A program made the translations under genes and the position numbers. This document shows positions 8,953 to 18,519 of a DNA stretch of 64,000 nt, piece after piece. The notes beneath the pieces are model-generated. The model was not told the origin of the DNA, made no database searches, and saw only the letters and a list, made by a program, of their open reading frames with translations. This DNA is from Segetibacter sp. (lineage in GTDB: Bacteria; Bacteroidota; Bacteroidia; Chitinophagales; Chitinophagaceae), in the NCBI GenBank assembly GCA_028288485.1, contig JAQBNO010000078.1, positions 1 through 64,000 of the forward strand. The letters run 5' to 3'. Position 1 is the stretch's first letter, and every line of letters starts with the position of its first letter.

Positions 8953-9969
8953 TTATGCCTCCTGTACTTTACGCTTTGTAAAAAGATGACGGCCTTTTGA
9001 TGCATACAATAGCAGACCAACCAACAGCGGTAACCAAAATTCGTAGAACCGGAAAAGTAACATCGACTGAACGGCAATAACAGTGGGATAGTGATATTTC
9101 TGCAGGATGAAAGTCAGCGACAATTCGATGGCGCCCATGCCACGAAGGAAAGGTGAAATGATGAGGAAAATAGCAGCAACAATATAGCCTATTATTGAGG
9201 CCGTTAAAGAGGGATTAACGCCAGAACCAAGCAAGGCAATGTAGAGATGAACAATGCCTATAACTTCAATGAAAACAGAAACAAGTGTTGCTTTCCAGAA
9301 TTGTTTCATTGATAAATCGAAGGAAAAAGTATCGGTTAAGAACTTCTCGGTTTTCGGCCTTCCTTTTATTACCAACCTATACAATGATCCCTTACTTTGT
9401 ATTGACCTCACTAATAAAACCATCGCAATTAAAAGAACTGATACAGTAATAAAAGCCGCACCCGTACCGGGTACTGAAGAACCCTGCACCCATAAATATA
9501 AAAGAACAGGAACAGCTACTATAAATACTGAAAAAATACCGATGAACCCATAGATAACAGAGGCGTGGTGTACCTGTTGCACATTGTCCTGGTTCTCCTT
9601 AATATTAGAAGGCAAATAAGCCAAAGCCGTAATACCACCTGCAGGGAGAAAAACGGCAATGACATTTCTTTTAAGGTATAACTCAATAGCATGCAGCCAC
9701 GAAATGCGACCTCCGATAGCTAAAAAGCTATAAACATACATTCCGGCCTGCAGCAATATATAAACGACGGTTCCGGCAATACCGAGCCACAACCACAGCT
9801 GACTAGTATTTAGTAAGGAAGTACCGAGCGACCTTAGTTCTCCCCGTTGCTTCCAGAAAAAGTAGCAGGCAATAATGATAAATACAATTGCCAGCAATTC
9901 TTTCCAACCAGCCTTCCTGAAAAATGCTTTTATTCGGCCAGAAGTAAGCTTAGTTGATTTTGTTTTCAT
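8953..9969 (-). CDS. LPG-synthase-TM (UPF0104/YbhN-like) membrane protein
   Basis: A 338-residue integral membrane protein with about eight transmembrane helices, resembling the flippase-like transmembrane region of MprF and the YbhN/UPF0104 family (LAIVFIIIACYFFWKQ near the start; EVIGIVHLYIALLG and FLRGMGAIELSL later). There is no C-terminal lysyltransferase domain. Such proteins are thought to act in lipid translocation or as partners of glycosyltransferases, but the substrate cannot be read from sequence. A second, distantly similar member is at 58824-59837. Monocistronic: acs upstream ends in a strong terminator. Confidence 0.8.
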   Translation of the reverse strand: MKTKSTKLTSGRIKAFFRKAGWKELLAIVFIIIACYFFWKQRGELRSLGTSLLNTSQLWLWLGIAGTVVYILLQAGMYVYSFLAIGGRISWLHAIELYLKRNVIAVFLPAGGITALAYLPSNIKENQDNVQQVHHASVIYGFIGIFSVFIVAVPVLLYLWVQGSSVPGTGAAFITVSVLLIAMVLLVRSIQSKGSLYRLVIKGRPKTEKFLTDTFSFDLSMKQFWKATLVSVFIEVIGIVHLYIALLGSGVNPSLTASIIGYIVAAIFLIISPFLRGMGAIELSLTFILQKYHYPTVIAVQSMLLFRFYEFWLPLLVGLLLYASKGRHLFTKRKVQEA

Positions 9970-10042
9970 TCAGACAAGGGTGTTATTTACCTCGATGTAG
10001 ATGTAAAAACTACACTTAATACTCGTTCAGTAAATGCGATAA

Positions 10043-10079
10043 AATAAACAGGCCAGCTTTAAAAGCTGGCCTGTTTATT
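10043..10079 (-). terminator. acs terminator (perfect palindrome)
   Basis: An 18+1+18 perfect palindrome (AATAAACAGGCCAGCTTT and its complement) 16 bp beyond the acs stop codon. The A/T-rich outer arms provide a U-rich tail on either strand. Confidence 0.85.
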
Positions 10080-10094
10080 CGTTTTATAATTTAC

Positions 10095-12017
10095 CTACAA
10101 CTTGCCATTCTTTATCTCCTCCACCACTCCGGGATCCAACAATGTCGTCGTATCGCCTAAGTTCTGCGTTTCACCCTCGGCTATTTTCCTTAGAATCCTT
10201 CTCATTATTTTGCCACTACGGGTTTTAGGTAAGCCGCTAACAAACTGAATTTTATCTGGCTTAGCAATAGCACCTATAATTCTTGTAACAGTTGCAAGGA
10301 TATTTTTCCTGATATGCGCCTCCGTATCCTCGTGACCATTATAAATAACATAGGCGTAGATTCCCTGTCCTTTTATGTCGTGCGGGTAACCAACAACTGC
10401 GCTTTCTACAACACCTGAATGCATGTTAATTGCATTTTCAACTTCTGCGGTTCCTATACGATGACCACTTACATTCAATACATCGTCTACCCTACCTGTT
10501 ATACGGTAAAAACCTTCTTCATCTTTTAGTGCTCCGTCGCCTGTAAAATATAATCCAGGGTAAGTTGTGAAATAAGTTTGACGGCATCTCTCGTGGTCTC
10601 CGTAAGTTGTTCTTAATATTCCTGGCCACGGAAACTTTATACATAAATTTCCGGACGTGATCTCCCCATCTGTTTGCGGAATTTCATTTCCTTTTTCGTC
10701 AACTAATACAGGCTGAATTCCGGGTAGTGGCAAGGTTGCCCATCCGGGCCTTGAAGGCGTAATTCCTGCTAAATTCGATATTAGTATACCACCGGTTTCG
10801 GTTTGCCACCAGGTGTCGACTACAGGGCATTTACCTTTACCAACTTTTTGCTCGTACCAGTGCCATGCTTCTTCATTTATCGGTTCTCCAACTGTTCCCA
10901 AAATTTTCAGACTCGATAAATCCCTGTTTTCGAGAGGAGTATCTCCAAAACCCATTAAGCTTCTTAATGCAGTTGGTGCTGTATAAAAAACATTCACTTT
11001 AAACTTGTCTATGATATCCCAAAATCTACCTGCATCAGGATAAGTAGGTATGCCTTCAAAAATGAGCGAACTTGCGCCGGCGCTTAATGGGCCATAAACA
11101 ATATAGCTGTGGCCGGTTATCCAGCCAATATCTGCAGTACAAAAATGAATGTCTCCCTGCTCGTACTGAAAAACATTTACAAAAGAGTAATTGGTAAAAA
11201 CCATATAACCGCCGCAGGTATGTACTACACCTTTAGGCTTGCCCGTGCTGCCGGAGGTATATAAAATAAAAAGCGGGTCTTCGGCATCCATTTCCTCCGC
11301 GGGAAAGTCATGCAAGCCCAAGGTCTCCACCTTTTTAAGTTCATCATCCAACCAAACGTCGCGGCCTTTGATCATGCTTACTGGTGTATGTGTACGGGTG
11401 TAAACAATCACTTTTTTCACAAACCTGATCCCTATTAAAGCATCGTCGATAATTCCTTTTAATGGAATGTCTTTCGCTCCCCTGAAAGCTCCGTCGCATG
11501 TTATTATATATTCGGCCTGTGCATCAATCAAACGGTCAGCAATACTTTGCGCACTGAACCCGCCGAAAATAACGCTATGAATAGCCCCTATACGTGCACA
11601 TGCCAAAACAGCAATGGCTAGTTCGGGTATCATGCCCATATAAATACAAATCCTGTCACCTTTCTTTACACCATTATTCTTCAACACATGCGCAAACATG
11701 CAAACCTTTTCGTATAGCTTTTTGTAGGTTATAACCCGGTGATGCTCTTCCGGGTCATTGGATTCCCAGATGATAGCGGGGGTATCACCTCTGGTTTCAA
11801 GGTGACGGTCAAGGCAATTTTCGGTGATGTTTAGTTTCGCGCCTTTAAACCATTCAATTTTTGGTTCGGTAAAATTCCAGTTTAAAACTTTGTCCCATTT
11901 TTTTCTCCATGCGAAATTTTCTGCAACTTCTTCCCAGAATCCTTCAGGGTCTTCTACACTTTTTTTATAAGCTAATTTGTAGTCATCAAAACTCGTAATC
12001 TGGTGAGGATATGGCAT
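10095..12017 (-). CDS. acs: Acetyl-CoA synthetase (AMP-forming)
   Basis: Activates acetate to acetyl-CoA through acetyl-AMP in the cytoplasm. I place the start at 12017 (MPYPHQITSF), giving 640 residues; the track's extra 41 residues have no family similarity and run into a repeat fragment. Adenylate-forming motifs are intact: LYTSGSTGKPKGVVH (A3), WWQTETGG, the hinge region GRVDDVLNVSGHRIGTAEVE, and the A10 motif KTRSGKIMRRILR containing the lysine that is acetylated in family members. Flanked by a perfect-palindrome terminator downstream and an XRE regulator gene upstream on the same strand. Identification is secure. Confidence 0.97.
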   Translation of the reverse strand: MPYPHQITSFDDYKLAYKKSVEDPEGFWEEVAENFAWRKKWDKVLNWNFTEPKIEWFKGAKLNITENCLDRHLETRGDTPAIIWESNDPEEHHRVITYKKLYEKVCMFAHVLKNNGVKKGDRICIYMGMIPELAIAVLACARIGAIHSVIFGGFSAQSIADRLIDAQAEYIITCDGAFRGAKDIPLKGIIDDALIGIRFVKKVIVYTRTHTPVSMIKGRDVWLDDELKKVETLGLHDFPAEEMDAEDPLFILYTSGSTGKPKGVVHTCGGYMVFTNYSFVNVFQYEQGDIHFCTADIGWITGHSYIVYGPLSAGASSLIFEGIPTYPDAGRFWDIIDKFKVNVFYTAPTALRSLMGFGDTPLENRDLSSLKILGTVGEPINEEAWHWYEQKVGKGKCPVVDTWWQTETGGILISNLAGITPSRPGWATLPLPGIQPVLVDEKGNEIPQTDGEITSGNLCIKFPWPGILRTTYGDHERCRQTYFTTYPGLYFTGDGALKDEEGFYRITGRVDDVLNVSGHRIGTAEVENAINMHSGVVESAVVGYPHDIKGQGIYAYVIYNGHEDTEAHIRKNILATVTRIIGAIAKPDKIQFVSGLPKTRSGKIMRRILRKIAEGETQNLGDTTTLLDPGVVEEIKNGKL

Positions 12018-12143
12018 AACAATAATTATGAATGAATGTAACAGCAAACCTAAGACAACTGAAATTACATGCAAAAGAATAATAGGAAAAGCTGAAACAA
12101 AAAGGGAAGTAATTTTTGGTGACCGGCTTTTGCCTTCCATGGA

Positions 12144-12170
12144 GGCATCGTTGCGACGCTCCTTTTAACA
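12144..12170 (+). repeat. Dispersed repeat fragment, copy L
   Basis: GCATCGTTGCGACGCTCC resembles the core of the dispersed repeat with a short internal deletion. It lies in the acs upstream region, 127 bp before the chosen start codon. Confidence 0.4.
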
Positions 12171-12281
12171 CTTGAATAAAATAAGGAGCTAAAACAAGGT
12201 GCTGTTATAAAGAATTTACTACACCAGGTGTAGAATGACAAATAAGAAATTAAAATTTTTCACCTGGAATTAGCAGAATAA

Positions 12282-12518
12282 TTAGTACCTGAAATGCAAA
12301 TAAAATTCAGGGGGAGTTATCTCGTAGATCTTACATACGAGGAATAATCTAGTGTCTGTCAATTCTATCTTACCGTTCTCTAGCTTACTGTAATTCGCTA
12401 AAGAAATTTGCAACTCCTTTGCAACATATTCCGATTTTAAGTTTGCAAACTGCCTGTAGCACCGCAAAAGCCTGCCCACGTTTTTTCTGTTATGTTCCAA
12501 CCCTAATCTTTGATTCAT
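12282..12518 (-). CDS. Small XRE-type helix-turn-helix regulator
   Basis: A 78-residue protein when started at 12518 (MNQRLGLEHN); the longer track start would translate the palindromic operator pair and is rejected. Residues ~25-65 (SEYVAKELQISLANYSKLEN) have the spacing of a Cro/C1/XRE helix-turn-helix, and almost nothing else is present, so it is a stand-alone DNA-binding domain. Two identical 15-bp palindromes 34-69 bp upstream of the start, one helical repeat multiple apart, are likely autoregulatory operators. The downstream gene acs is 264 bp away and could be another target, but no copy of the site is seen there. Confidence 0.8.
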   Translation of the reverse strand: MNQRLGLEHNRKNVGRLLRCYRQFANLKSEYVAKELQISLANYSKLENGKIELTDTRLFLVCKIYEITPPEFYLHFRY

Positions 12519-12551
12519 AGCACAAAATTGACAGAAAGTTATAAAAAAAAC

Positions 12552-12587
12552 TTTCATTAAATGAAAATGAGGTTTCATTAAATGAAA
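12552..12587. promoter_or_regulatory. Twin palindromic operator upstream of XRE gene
   Basis: Two identical copies of TTTCATTAAATGAAA (12552-12566 and 12573-12587), each a 7+1+7 perfect palindrome, with centres 21 bp apart (two helical turns). They lie just upstream of a weak -7-like TAACTTTC on the minus strand, where a bound dimer pair would block RNA polymerase. Inferred to be the binding site of the adjacent XRE protein. Confidence 0.65.
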
Positions 12588-12874
12588 GTTTCTCTTCCCG
12601 GGAAACGCCTTCACCGGAAAATAGATTTCTAAATTTACGCTAAAATGAACTAAGTGTTAGTTTAGTACGCGAAGTGGAAGACAAGAACTTGTTGGGTTTG
12701 TGCCTGTGGAATGGAGCATCTTCTTCAGCGTGAAAAAAAACTATAAGAAGTACTTTGTAGTATCAGTAATTACAAGATATGTCAATAACAGAATGATGAA
12801 AGGTATGCCTCATCAAAAAATTATGACATATCGAAAGTTTGGGGGTTATTAACCAATATTCAATTCCTTTGAAG

Positions 12875-12906
12875 AAAACAGTGCTCTTTATGAGCACTGT
12901 TTTGCT
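12875..12906 (+). terminator. Orphan Rho-independent terminator
   Basis: Stem AAAACAGTGCTC / GAGCACTGTTTT around TTTAT, a strong terminator-like hairpin. The closest plus-strand ORF upstream is far away (OPT gene, which has its own terminator), so this may end a small non-coding RNA transcribed from about 12650-12870, or act on the minus strand. Confidence 0.6.
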
Positions 12907-13009
12907 TTCAGCCTTCTGCGTTTTGGCGCTATTAAATGCCCACCTTACTTAACAAAATTCTTCTCATTCGAAAAAATAATTTAGCGAAAACCGGTTCTTT
13001 CGATTTTGA

Positions 13010-13017
13010 TAATTTTG
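13010..13017 (+). promoter_or_regulatory. Candidate -7 element for MFS gene
   Basis: TAATTTTG matches TAnnTTTG and would give a leader of about 35 bases before the ATG at 13059. No clear TTG is found 19-23 bp upstream, so this is tentative. Confidence 0.4.
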
Positions 13018-13058
13018 TGGTATAAATCAAACTCCTATATTTATGCTTTGCCATTAAT

Positions 13059-14639
13059 ATGAACATTACAAACAACAACGAAAAAAAAGGTCTTGTCTCC
13101 ATTATTGCAGCCTCATCTTTGGGAACATTAATTGAATGGTACGACTTCTATATTTTCGGAAGTCTCGCAACAATCATATCGACCAAATTCTTTCCATCCG
13201 GCAACCAGACTGCCGCTTTATTAAGCACCCTTGCGACTTTTGCAGCAGGTTTTGTTGTACGACCCTTTGGTGCATTATTCTTTGGCCGGCTCGGTGACCT
13301 GATTGGTAGAAAATATACTTTTCTCGTAACACTTGTTATCATGGGTTTGTCAACCTTTTTGATTGGTTGTGTTCCTGCTTATGAAACAATTGGCTTTTTA
13401 GCGCCTGTCCTGGTACTGCTGCTTCGGCTGCTGCAGGGTCTTGCCCTGGGCGGCGAGTATGGCGGTGCTGCAACTTATGTAGCAGAACATTCGCCCGCTC
13501 ATCAGCGCGGCTTTTATACGTCGTGGATACAGACTACAGCAACTGCCGGCTTGTTCATTTCACTTTTTGTCATCATCATTACAAAAGGTTCAATGAACGA
13601 TGCCTCATTCAGCGAATGGGGATGGAGGGTTCCGTTCTGGATCTCGATATTGATGGTTGGAGTTTCTGTTTTAATACGGATGAAGATGCAGGAATCTCCC
13701 GTATTCGCAAAAGCAAAGGCGGAGGGAAAAACCTCTACAAACCCGTTAAAAGAAAGTTTTGGAAATAAATACAATTTCAAATTTGTTCTGCTTGCATTAT
13801 TCGGAGCAACCATGGGACAGGGAGTGGTTTGGTATACGGGCCAGTTTTATGCTTTAAGTTTTATACAGAGTACTTTAAACATCGACTTAACGCAGGCGAG
13901 CAAACTTATTATGTACGCCCTGGGGATGGGTACCCCTTTCTTTTTGGTATTTGGGGCTTTGTCTGATAAAATCGGCCGGAAATGGATCATGTTGATAGGG
14001 ATGTTGATTGCAATCTTTTCGTACCGCCCCATCTATTCGGCAATGCACGATGCGGGAAGTATAGAAAACAAACGCGAAGTACCTGCTAACGAGAGAATCG
14101 AAGTAACTGAAGTTGAAGATGCCACCAACAAAGCTCAAACTGTAAAAACCAGCGTTATTTCAAAAATCTATTCCGATGGAACTATTTTTAAAGAAACCAG
14201 GGAAGAAAGACTCACGGCAAATGTTAAAGAAGCAAATGGGCCGTCTAATGTAAAAATATCAAAGGCTGTAATTTTAGACAACAGCTCTTTCTGGAAATTA
14301 GTGTGGCTGGTATTTATACAGGTAATTTTTGTGACGATGGTGTATGGTCCTATTGCAGCATTTCTTGTCGAAATGTTTCCGGTAAAAATCCGGTATACCT
14401 CTATGTCGCTTCCATACCATATAGGTAATGGCATTTTTGGAGGGCTTTTGCCGGCAATAGCTACTTTTCTTGCCACAAAAGCAACGCAGGCAAATGAAGT
14501 TGCAGCAAAAGCGGGAACAAAACTGCCTTACGATAAGCCGTTTCTTGAAGGACTATGGTATCCCATTTTACTAGCCTCCGTTTGTTTTGTTATAGGGGCT
14601 TTATATATTAATGGAAAGGATAGAAGAGTAGATGATTAG
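13059..14639 (+). CDS. MHS-type MFS transporter with large hydrophilic loop
   Basis: Inner-membrane metabolite:H+ symporter of the major facilitator superfamily (ProP/KgtP/ShiA branch). The 526-residue product shows the family signatures LGTLIEWYDFYIFG (residues ~21-34), GRLGDLIGRKYT (~76-87), LQGLALGGEYGGA (~125-137) and FPVKIRYTSMSLPYHIGNG (~440-458). About 80 hydrophilic residues (~330-410) interrupt the C-terminal half before a late transmembrane segment, longer than in ProP. Substrate cannot be predicted beyond small organic acids, betaine or proline. A 74-residue membrane protein gene follows after 31 bp and is probably co-transcribed. Confidence 0.88.
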   Translation: MNITNNNEKKGLVSIIAASSLGTLIEWYDFYIFGSLATIISTKFFPSGNQTAALLSTLATFAAGFVVRPFGALFFGRLGDLIGRKYTFLVTLVIMGLSTFLIGCVPAYETIGFLAPVLVLLLRLLQGLALGGEYGGAATYVAEHSPAHQRGFYTSWIQTTATAGLFISLFVIIITKGSMNDASFSEWGWRVPFWISILMVGVSVLIRMKMQESPVFAKAKAEGKTSTNPLKESFGNKYNFKFVLLALFGATMGQGVVWYTGQFYALSFIQSTLNIDLTQASKLIMYALGMGTPFFLVFGALSDKIGRKWIMLIGMLIAIFSYRPIYSAMHDAGSIENKREVPANERIEVTEVEDATNKAQTVKTSVISKIYSDGTIFKETREERLTANVKEANGPSNVKISKAVILDNSSFWKLVWLVFIQVIFVTMVYGPIAAFLVEMFPVKIRYTSMSLPYHIGNGIFGGLLPAIATFLATKATQANEVAAKAGTKLPYDKPFLEGLWYPILLASVCFVIGALYINGKDRRVDD

Positions 14640-14670
14640 AAGAATGCTTTTTAACATTAAATGAAAAAAA

Positions 14671-14895
14671 ATGAACCTACTGCGTAGAATATTGGGAATT
14701 GTATGGATTGCTCTTGGAATAGCCGGAGGATATTACCTGATAATTAACCAAGCCATCCCCAAGTTTAACAGCGACAAAAGCGATGACTTGATTCCTGCTA
14801 TTATTTATGCTTTTATTTTGACTCCGATAATAGTAGGCGGATTATTGATTTTTGGAGCTTATGCATTGAAGGGAGAATATGATCAGAGTAAATAA
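14671..14895 (+). CDS. Small two-TM membrane protein
   Basis: A 74-residue protein of unknown function with two hydrophobic segments (residues ~5-28 and ~43-67) joined by a short charged loop. It starts 31 bp after the MHS transporter, in the same direction, and may be a small subunit or simply a co-transcribed partner of that transporter. I do not recognise a named domain. Confidence 0.7.
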   Translation: MNLLRRILGIVWIALGIAGGYYLIINQAIPKFNSDKSDDLIPAIIYAFILTPIIVGGLLIFGAYALKGEYDQSK

Positions 14896-15155
14896 GAAAA
14901 TTATTAATGGCTAACCACCCTCCTCAAATCATGTTGGCAGACAACCAGCCTTACATCTTTATCAGATGTACTTCTCCCCCGTACTTCTGCATCTAACGAT
15001 TTATAAAGTACCTGACAAAAGCGCCTATTTTGCGGCTGCTAATATTAAATAATCTACCTCTTTACCTTCATTATAAACTATTAAGCAGTAAGTTTGCCTT
15101 AATCATCATTTAAGTGTAACCCTTAAAACATGAATGAATTTTGTAACATCAGCTA

Positions 15156-15443
15156 ATGCTTTTAGAATTAATTGCCCGATATTATAAGCTTTTATGGTTT
15201 GCACTTGCTGCCATCGCCTTTTTGAAAATTATTCTTTCCTATGCTTTTCACGGCAAACTGGAAGGAGTAAATGGCGTTTTGTATGCTTTGTTTGTGTGGT
15301 ATAGCGAGGAAGAACAGGAAATGGAAGAATACAGTGGCAGACGTACCATGATGCGAATTCATAATATTGTTACTTTAACAATGTATGGAATGATTATGAT
15401 GATATTTGTGGCTTCCATACTTCCAAGGATCTTTGGAAGGTAG
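15156..15443 (+). CDS. Small two-TM membrane protein upstream of gldA-like gene
   Basis: A 95-residue protein with hydrophobic segments at residues ~10-30 and ~70-92, and between them an acidic loop (SEEEQEMEEYSGRR). Family unknown to me. It ends 43 bp before the ABC ATPase gene on the same strand. It is too small to be the ABC permease by itself, so a functional link is only suggested by position. Confidence 0.7.
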   Translation: MLLELIARYYKLLWFALAAIAFLKIILSYAFHGKLEGVNGVLYALFVWYSEEEQEMEEYSGRRTMMRIHNIVTLTMYGMIMMIFVASILPRIFGR

Positions 15444-15486
15444 TTTTCACACAGGTTAATCTACATTACTGTAAACAGCGATTTTA

Positions 15487-16401
15487 ATGTCAATAGTTGT
15501 TAATGAACTGGTGAAGGTATACGGCGAGCAAAAGGCGGTTAATAAAATATCCTTTTCAGTTCAGAAAGGAGAAATTGTAGGTTTCCTGGGTCCGAATGGT
15601 GCAGGTAAGTCAACAACGATGAAAATGATAACCGGCTATCTTTCCCCTGATAGCGGTATAGCCACTGTAAATGGCATAAATGTAACTGCAGACCCGATAA
15701 ATGCTAAACGAAATATCGGCTACCTACCTGAAGCCAATCCCTTGTACTTCGAGATGTACGTGAAAGAATACCTTGACTTTATTGCAGGAGTTCACGAGAT
15801 AAAAAACAAGAAACAGAAAATAAAGGATGTAATTGAACTTACAGGTCTTGGGGCAGAGCAAAAGAAAAAAATCAGCCAGTTATCTAAAGGATACAAGCAA
15901 AGAACAGGTCTTGCTGCCGCCCTCATTCATGATCCTGAAGTTTTAATTTTAGACGAACCTACCAGTGGACTTGATCCCAACCAAATTATCGAAATAAGAA
16001 ATGTAATAAAGGAACAGGGGAAAAACAAGACTGTTCTCTTCTCATCTCATATTTTACAGGAAGTGCAGGCAATTTGCGACCGGGTGATCATTATTAACAA
16101 AGGAATACTTGTAGCCGACGATAAACTGAGCAACCTGCAGCAACATCGAACTACCAACACAGTAAGAGTTTCTTTTAAAGAAGCACTGGAGCCGGAATGG
16201 CTGAAAAGATTGCGCGGTGTAAGCCGGGTAACTAAGCTCGACTCCTTTAGCTGGCAAATAGAAACTTCAGACGGCAATGAAGTAAAAAAGCAATTGCTGG
16301 AACTTAGTTTGCAACATAATCTTAATATCGTTTCTTTGCAATCCGAAGGAGGAAGCCTGGAAGAAATCTTCAGGACGCTAACAACGTCGAATAAAGAATA
16401 A
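15487..16401 (+). CDS. gldA: ABC transporter ATP-binding protein, GldA-like
   Basis: ATPase subunit of an ABC transporter at the inner face of the cytoplasmic membrane. In the 304-residue protein I see Walker A GPNGAGKST (~35-43), signature LSKGYKQR (~132-139), Walker B VLILDEPTSGLDPNQ (~152-166) and the H-loop histidine (~188). The LSKGYKQR signature, the YLPEANPLYFEMYVKEY stretch and overall length resemble GldA, which with GldF and GldG is needed for gliding in Flavobacterium. No gldF/gldG gene is adjacent, so another role is possible. Only two small membrane proteins precede it. Confidence 0.8.
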   Translation: MSIVVNELVKVYGEQKAVNKISFSVQKGEIVGFLGPNGAGKSTTMKMITGYLSPDSGIATVNGINVTADPINAKRNIGYLPEANPLYFEMYVKEYLDFIAGVHEIKNKKQKIKDVIELTGLGAEQKKKISQLSKGYKQRTGLAAALIHDPEVLILDEPTSGLDPNQIIEIRNVIKEQGKNKTVLFSSHILQEVQAICDRVIIINKGILVADDKLSNLQQHRTTNTVRVSFKEALEPEWLKRLRGVSRVTKLDSFSWQIETSDGNEVKKQLLELSLQHNLNIVSLQSEGGSLEEIFRTLTTSNKE

Positions 16402-17775
<1,374 letters not shown>

Positions 17776-17791
17776 ATATGTTTTTAATTTC

Positions 17792-17836
17792 AATCGTTAG
17801 CTGTTTTATTTAACTTTATAGCTAACGATTTTTTTA
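17792..17836 (+). terminator. eno terminator
   Basis: Stem AATCGTTAGCT / AGCTAACGATT followed by a run of T, 17 bp after the eno stop codon. The ftsB-like gene starts only 14 bp beyond it, so that gene may depend on read-through or a promoter inside this gap. Confidence 0.8.
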
Positions 17837-17849
17837 TTATTATTAATGA

Positions 17850-18176
17850 ATGATTAAACTTTCTGCTTTATTAAGGGTTTTCAGAAACAAATATTTAGTT
17901 TCAATAATAATATTTGTTGTCTGGGTCTCATTTTTCGACAGGAACGATCTTATTACTCAATGGGACAGGAAACAAGAGTTGAAAAAACTCGAAATAAGTA
18001 CCTCGTTCTACGAAAATGAAATTGCTAAAACAAAAAAGGATTTAACGGAGTTAAACAATAATCCGGCGGTGATGGAGAAGTTTGCCCGGGAAAAGTTTTA
18101 CCTTAAAAGACCAAATGAAGAGATTTTTGTAGTGGATGACAGCACGGAGGAAAAAAAATCGGCTTTTTTACAATAA
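17850..18176 (+). CDS. Septum formation initiator (FtsB/DivIC family)
   Basis: A 108-residue single-pass membrane protein: a short basic N-terminus, a transmembrane helix at residues ~16-29 (VSIIIFVVWVSFF), then a coiled coil (~40-75) and a conserved tail VMEKFAREKFYLKRPNEEIF that matches the FtsB/DivIC pattern. In the divisome such proteins pair with FtsL and FtsQ; those partners are encoded in the dcw cluster of this window. As in many bacteria the gene sits just behind eno rather than in the dcw cluster. Confidence 0.88.
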   Translation: MIKLSALLRVFRNKYLVSIIIFVVWVSFFDRNDLITQWDRKQELKKLEISTSFYENEIAKTKKDLTELNNNPAVMEKFAREKFYLKRPNEEIFVVDDSTEEKKSAFLQ

Positions 18177-18242
18177 TATAGCCCTTAAGCCGTTTTTAAT
18201 ACCGAGAATAATTAATAACGGGAACAATCAAACTTCTTTAGC

Positions 18243-18473
18243 ATGCGAAACTATACGACCGAGGAGTTAATACAATTTTTGTATCGGGAGACTTCAGAAG
18301 AAAAGACAAGGGCTATTGAGAAGGCTGTACAAATGGATTGGTCGCTGCAGGAAAAATTGGAAGCTTTAAAAGATTCTAAGAGAGGATTAGACAGCATTGT
18401 TACAAGTCCGAGGCACCAGTCAGTTATGGCTATACTTAATTACGCAAGAACATCTGCAGAAGTAGAACAATAA
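18243..18473 (+). CDS. Small acidic protein of unknown function
   Basis: A 76-residue, mostly helical soluble protein (YTTEELIQFLYRETSEEKT at the N-terminus). The opening resembles the N-terminal helices of some anti-sigma-like proteins but lacks any metal-binding motif. It lies between the ftsB-like gene and nth, all on the plus strand with short gaps, so it may be part of the same operon. No function is assigned. Confidence 0.65.
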   Translation: MRNYTTEELIQFLYRETSEEKTRAIEKAVQMDWSLQEKLEALKDSKRGLDSIVTSPRHQSVMAILNYARTSAEVEQ

Positions 18474-18519
18474 CAAGGTATTTTCAAAAATTTGCTAACC
18501 CGTATCTTACTTTTAGTTT

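Larger units (their letters stand above)
12615..13058. other. Intergenic region with orphan terminator
   Basis: A 444-bp gap between divergent genes. There is no credible ORF. It contains a plus-strand terminator (12875-12906) with no gene in front of it, and a possible promoter for the MFS gene at 13010-13017. Confidence 0.5.

Noticed and set aside
12018-12140. N-terminal extension of acs
   Set aside because: No family similarity and it reaches into a repeat fragment; MPYPHQITSF fits the family start.
12519-12614. Longer form of the XRE protein
   Set aside because: Would translate the twin operator palindromes; residues are low-complexity and have no homology pattern.
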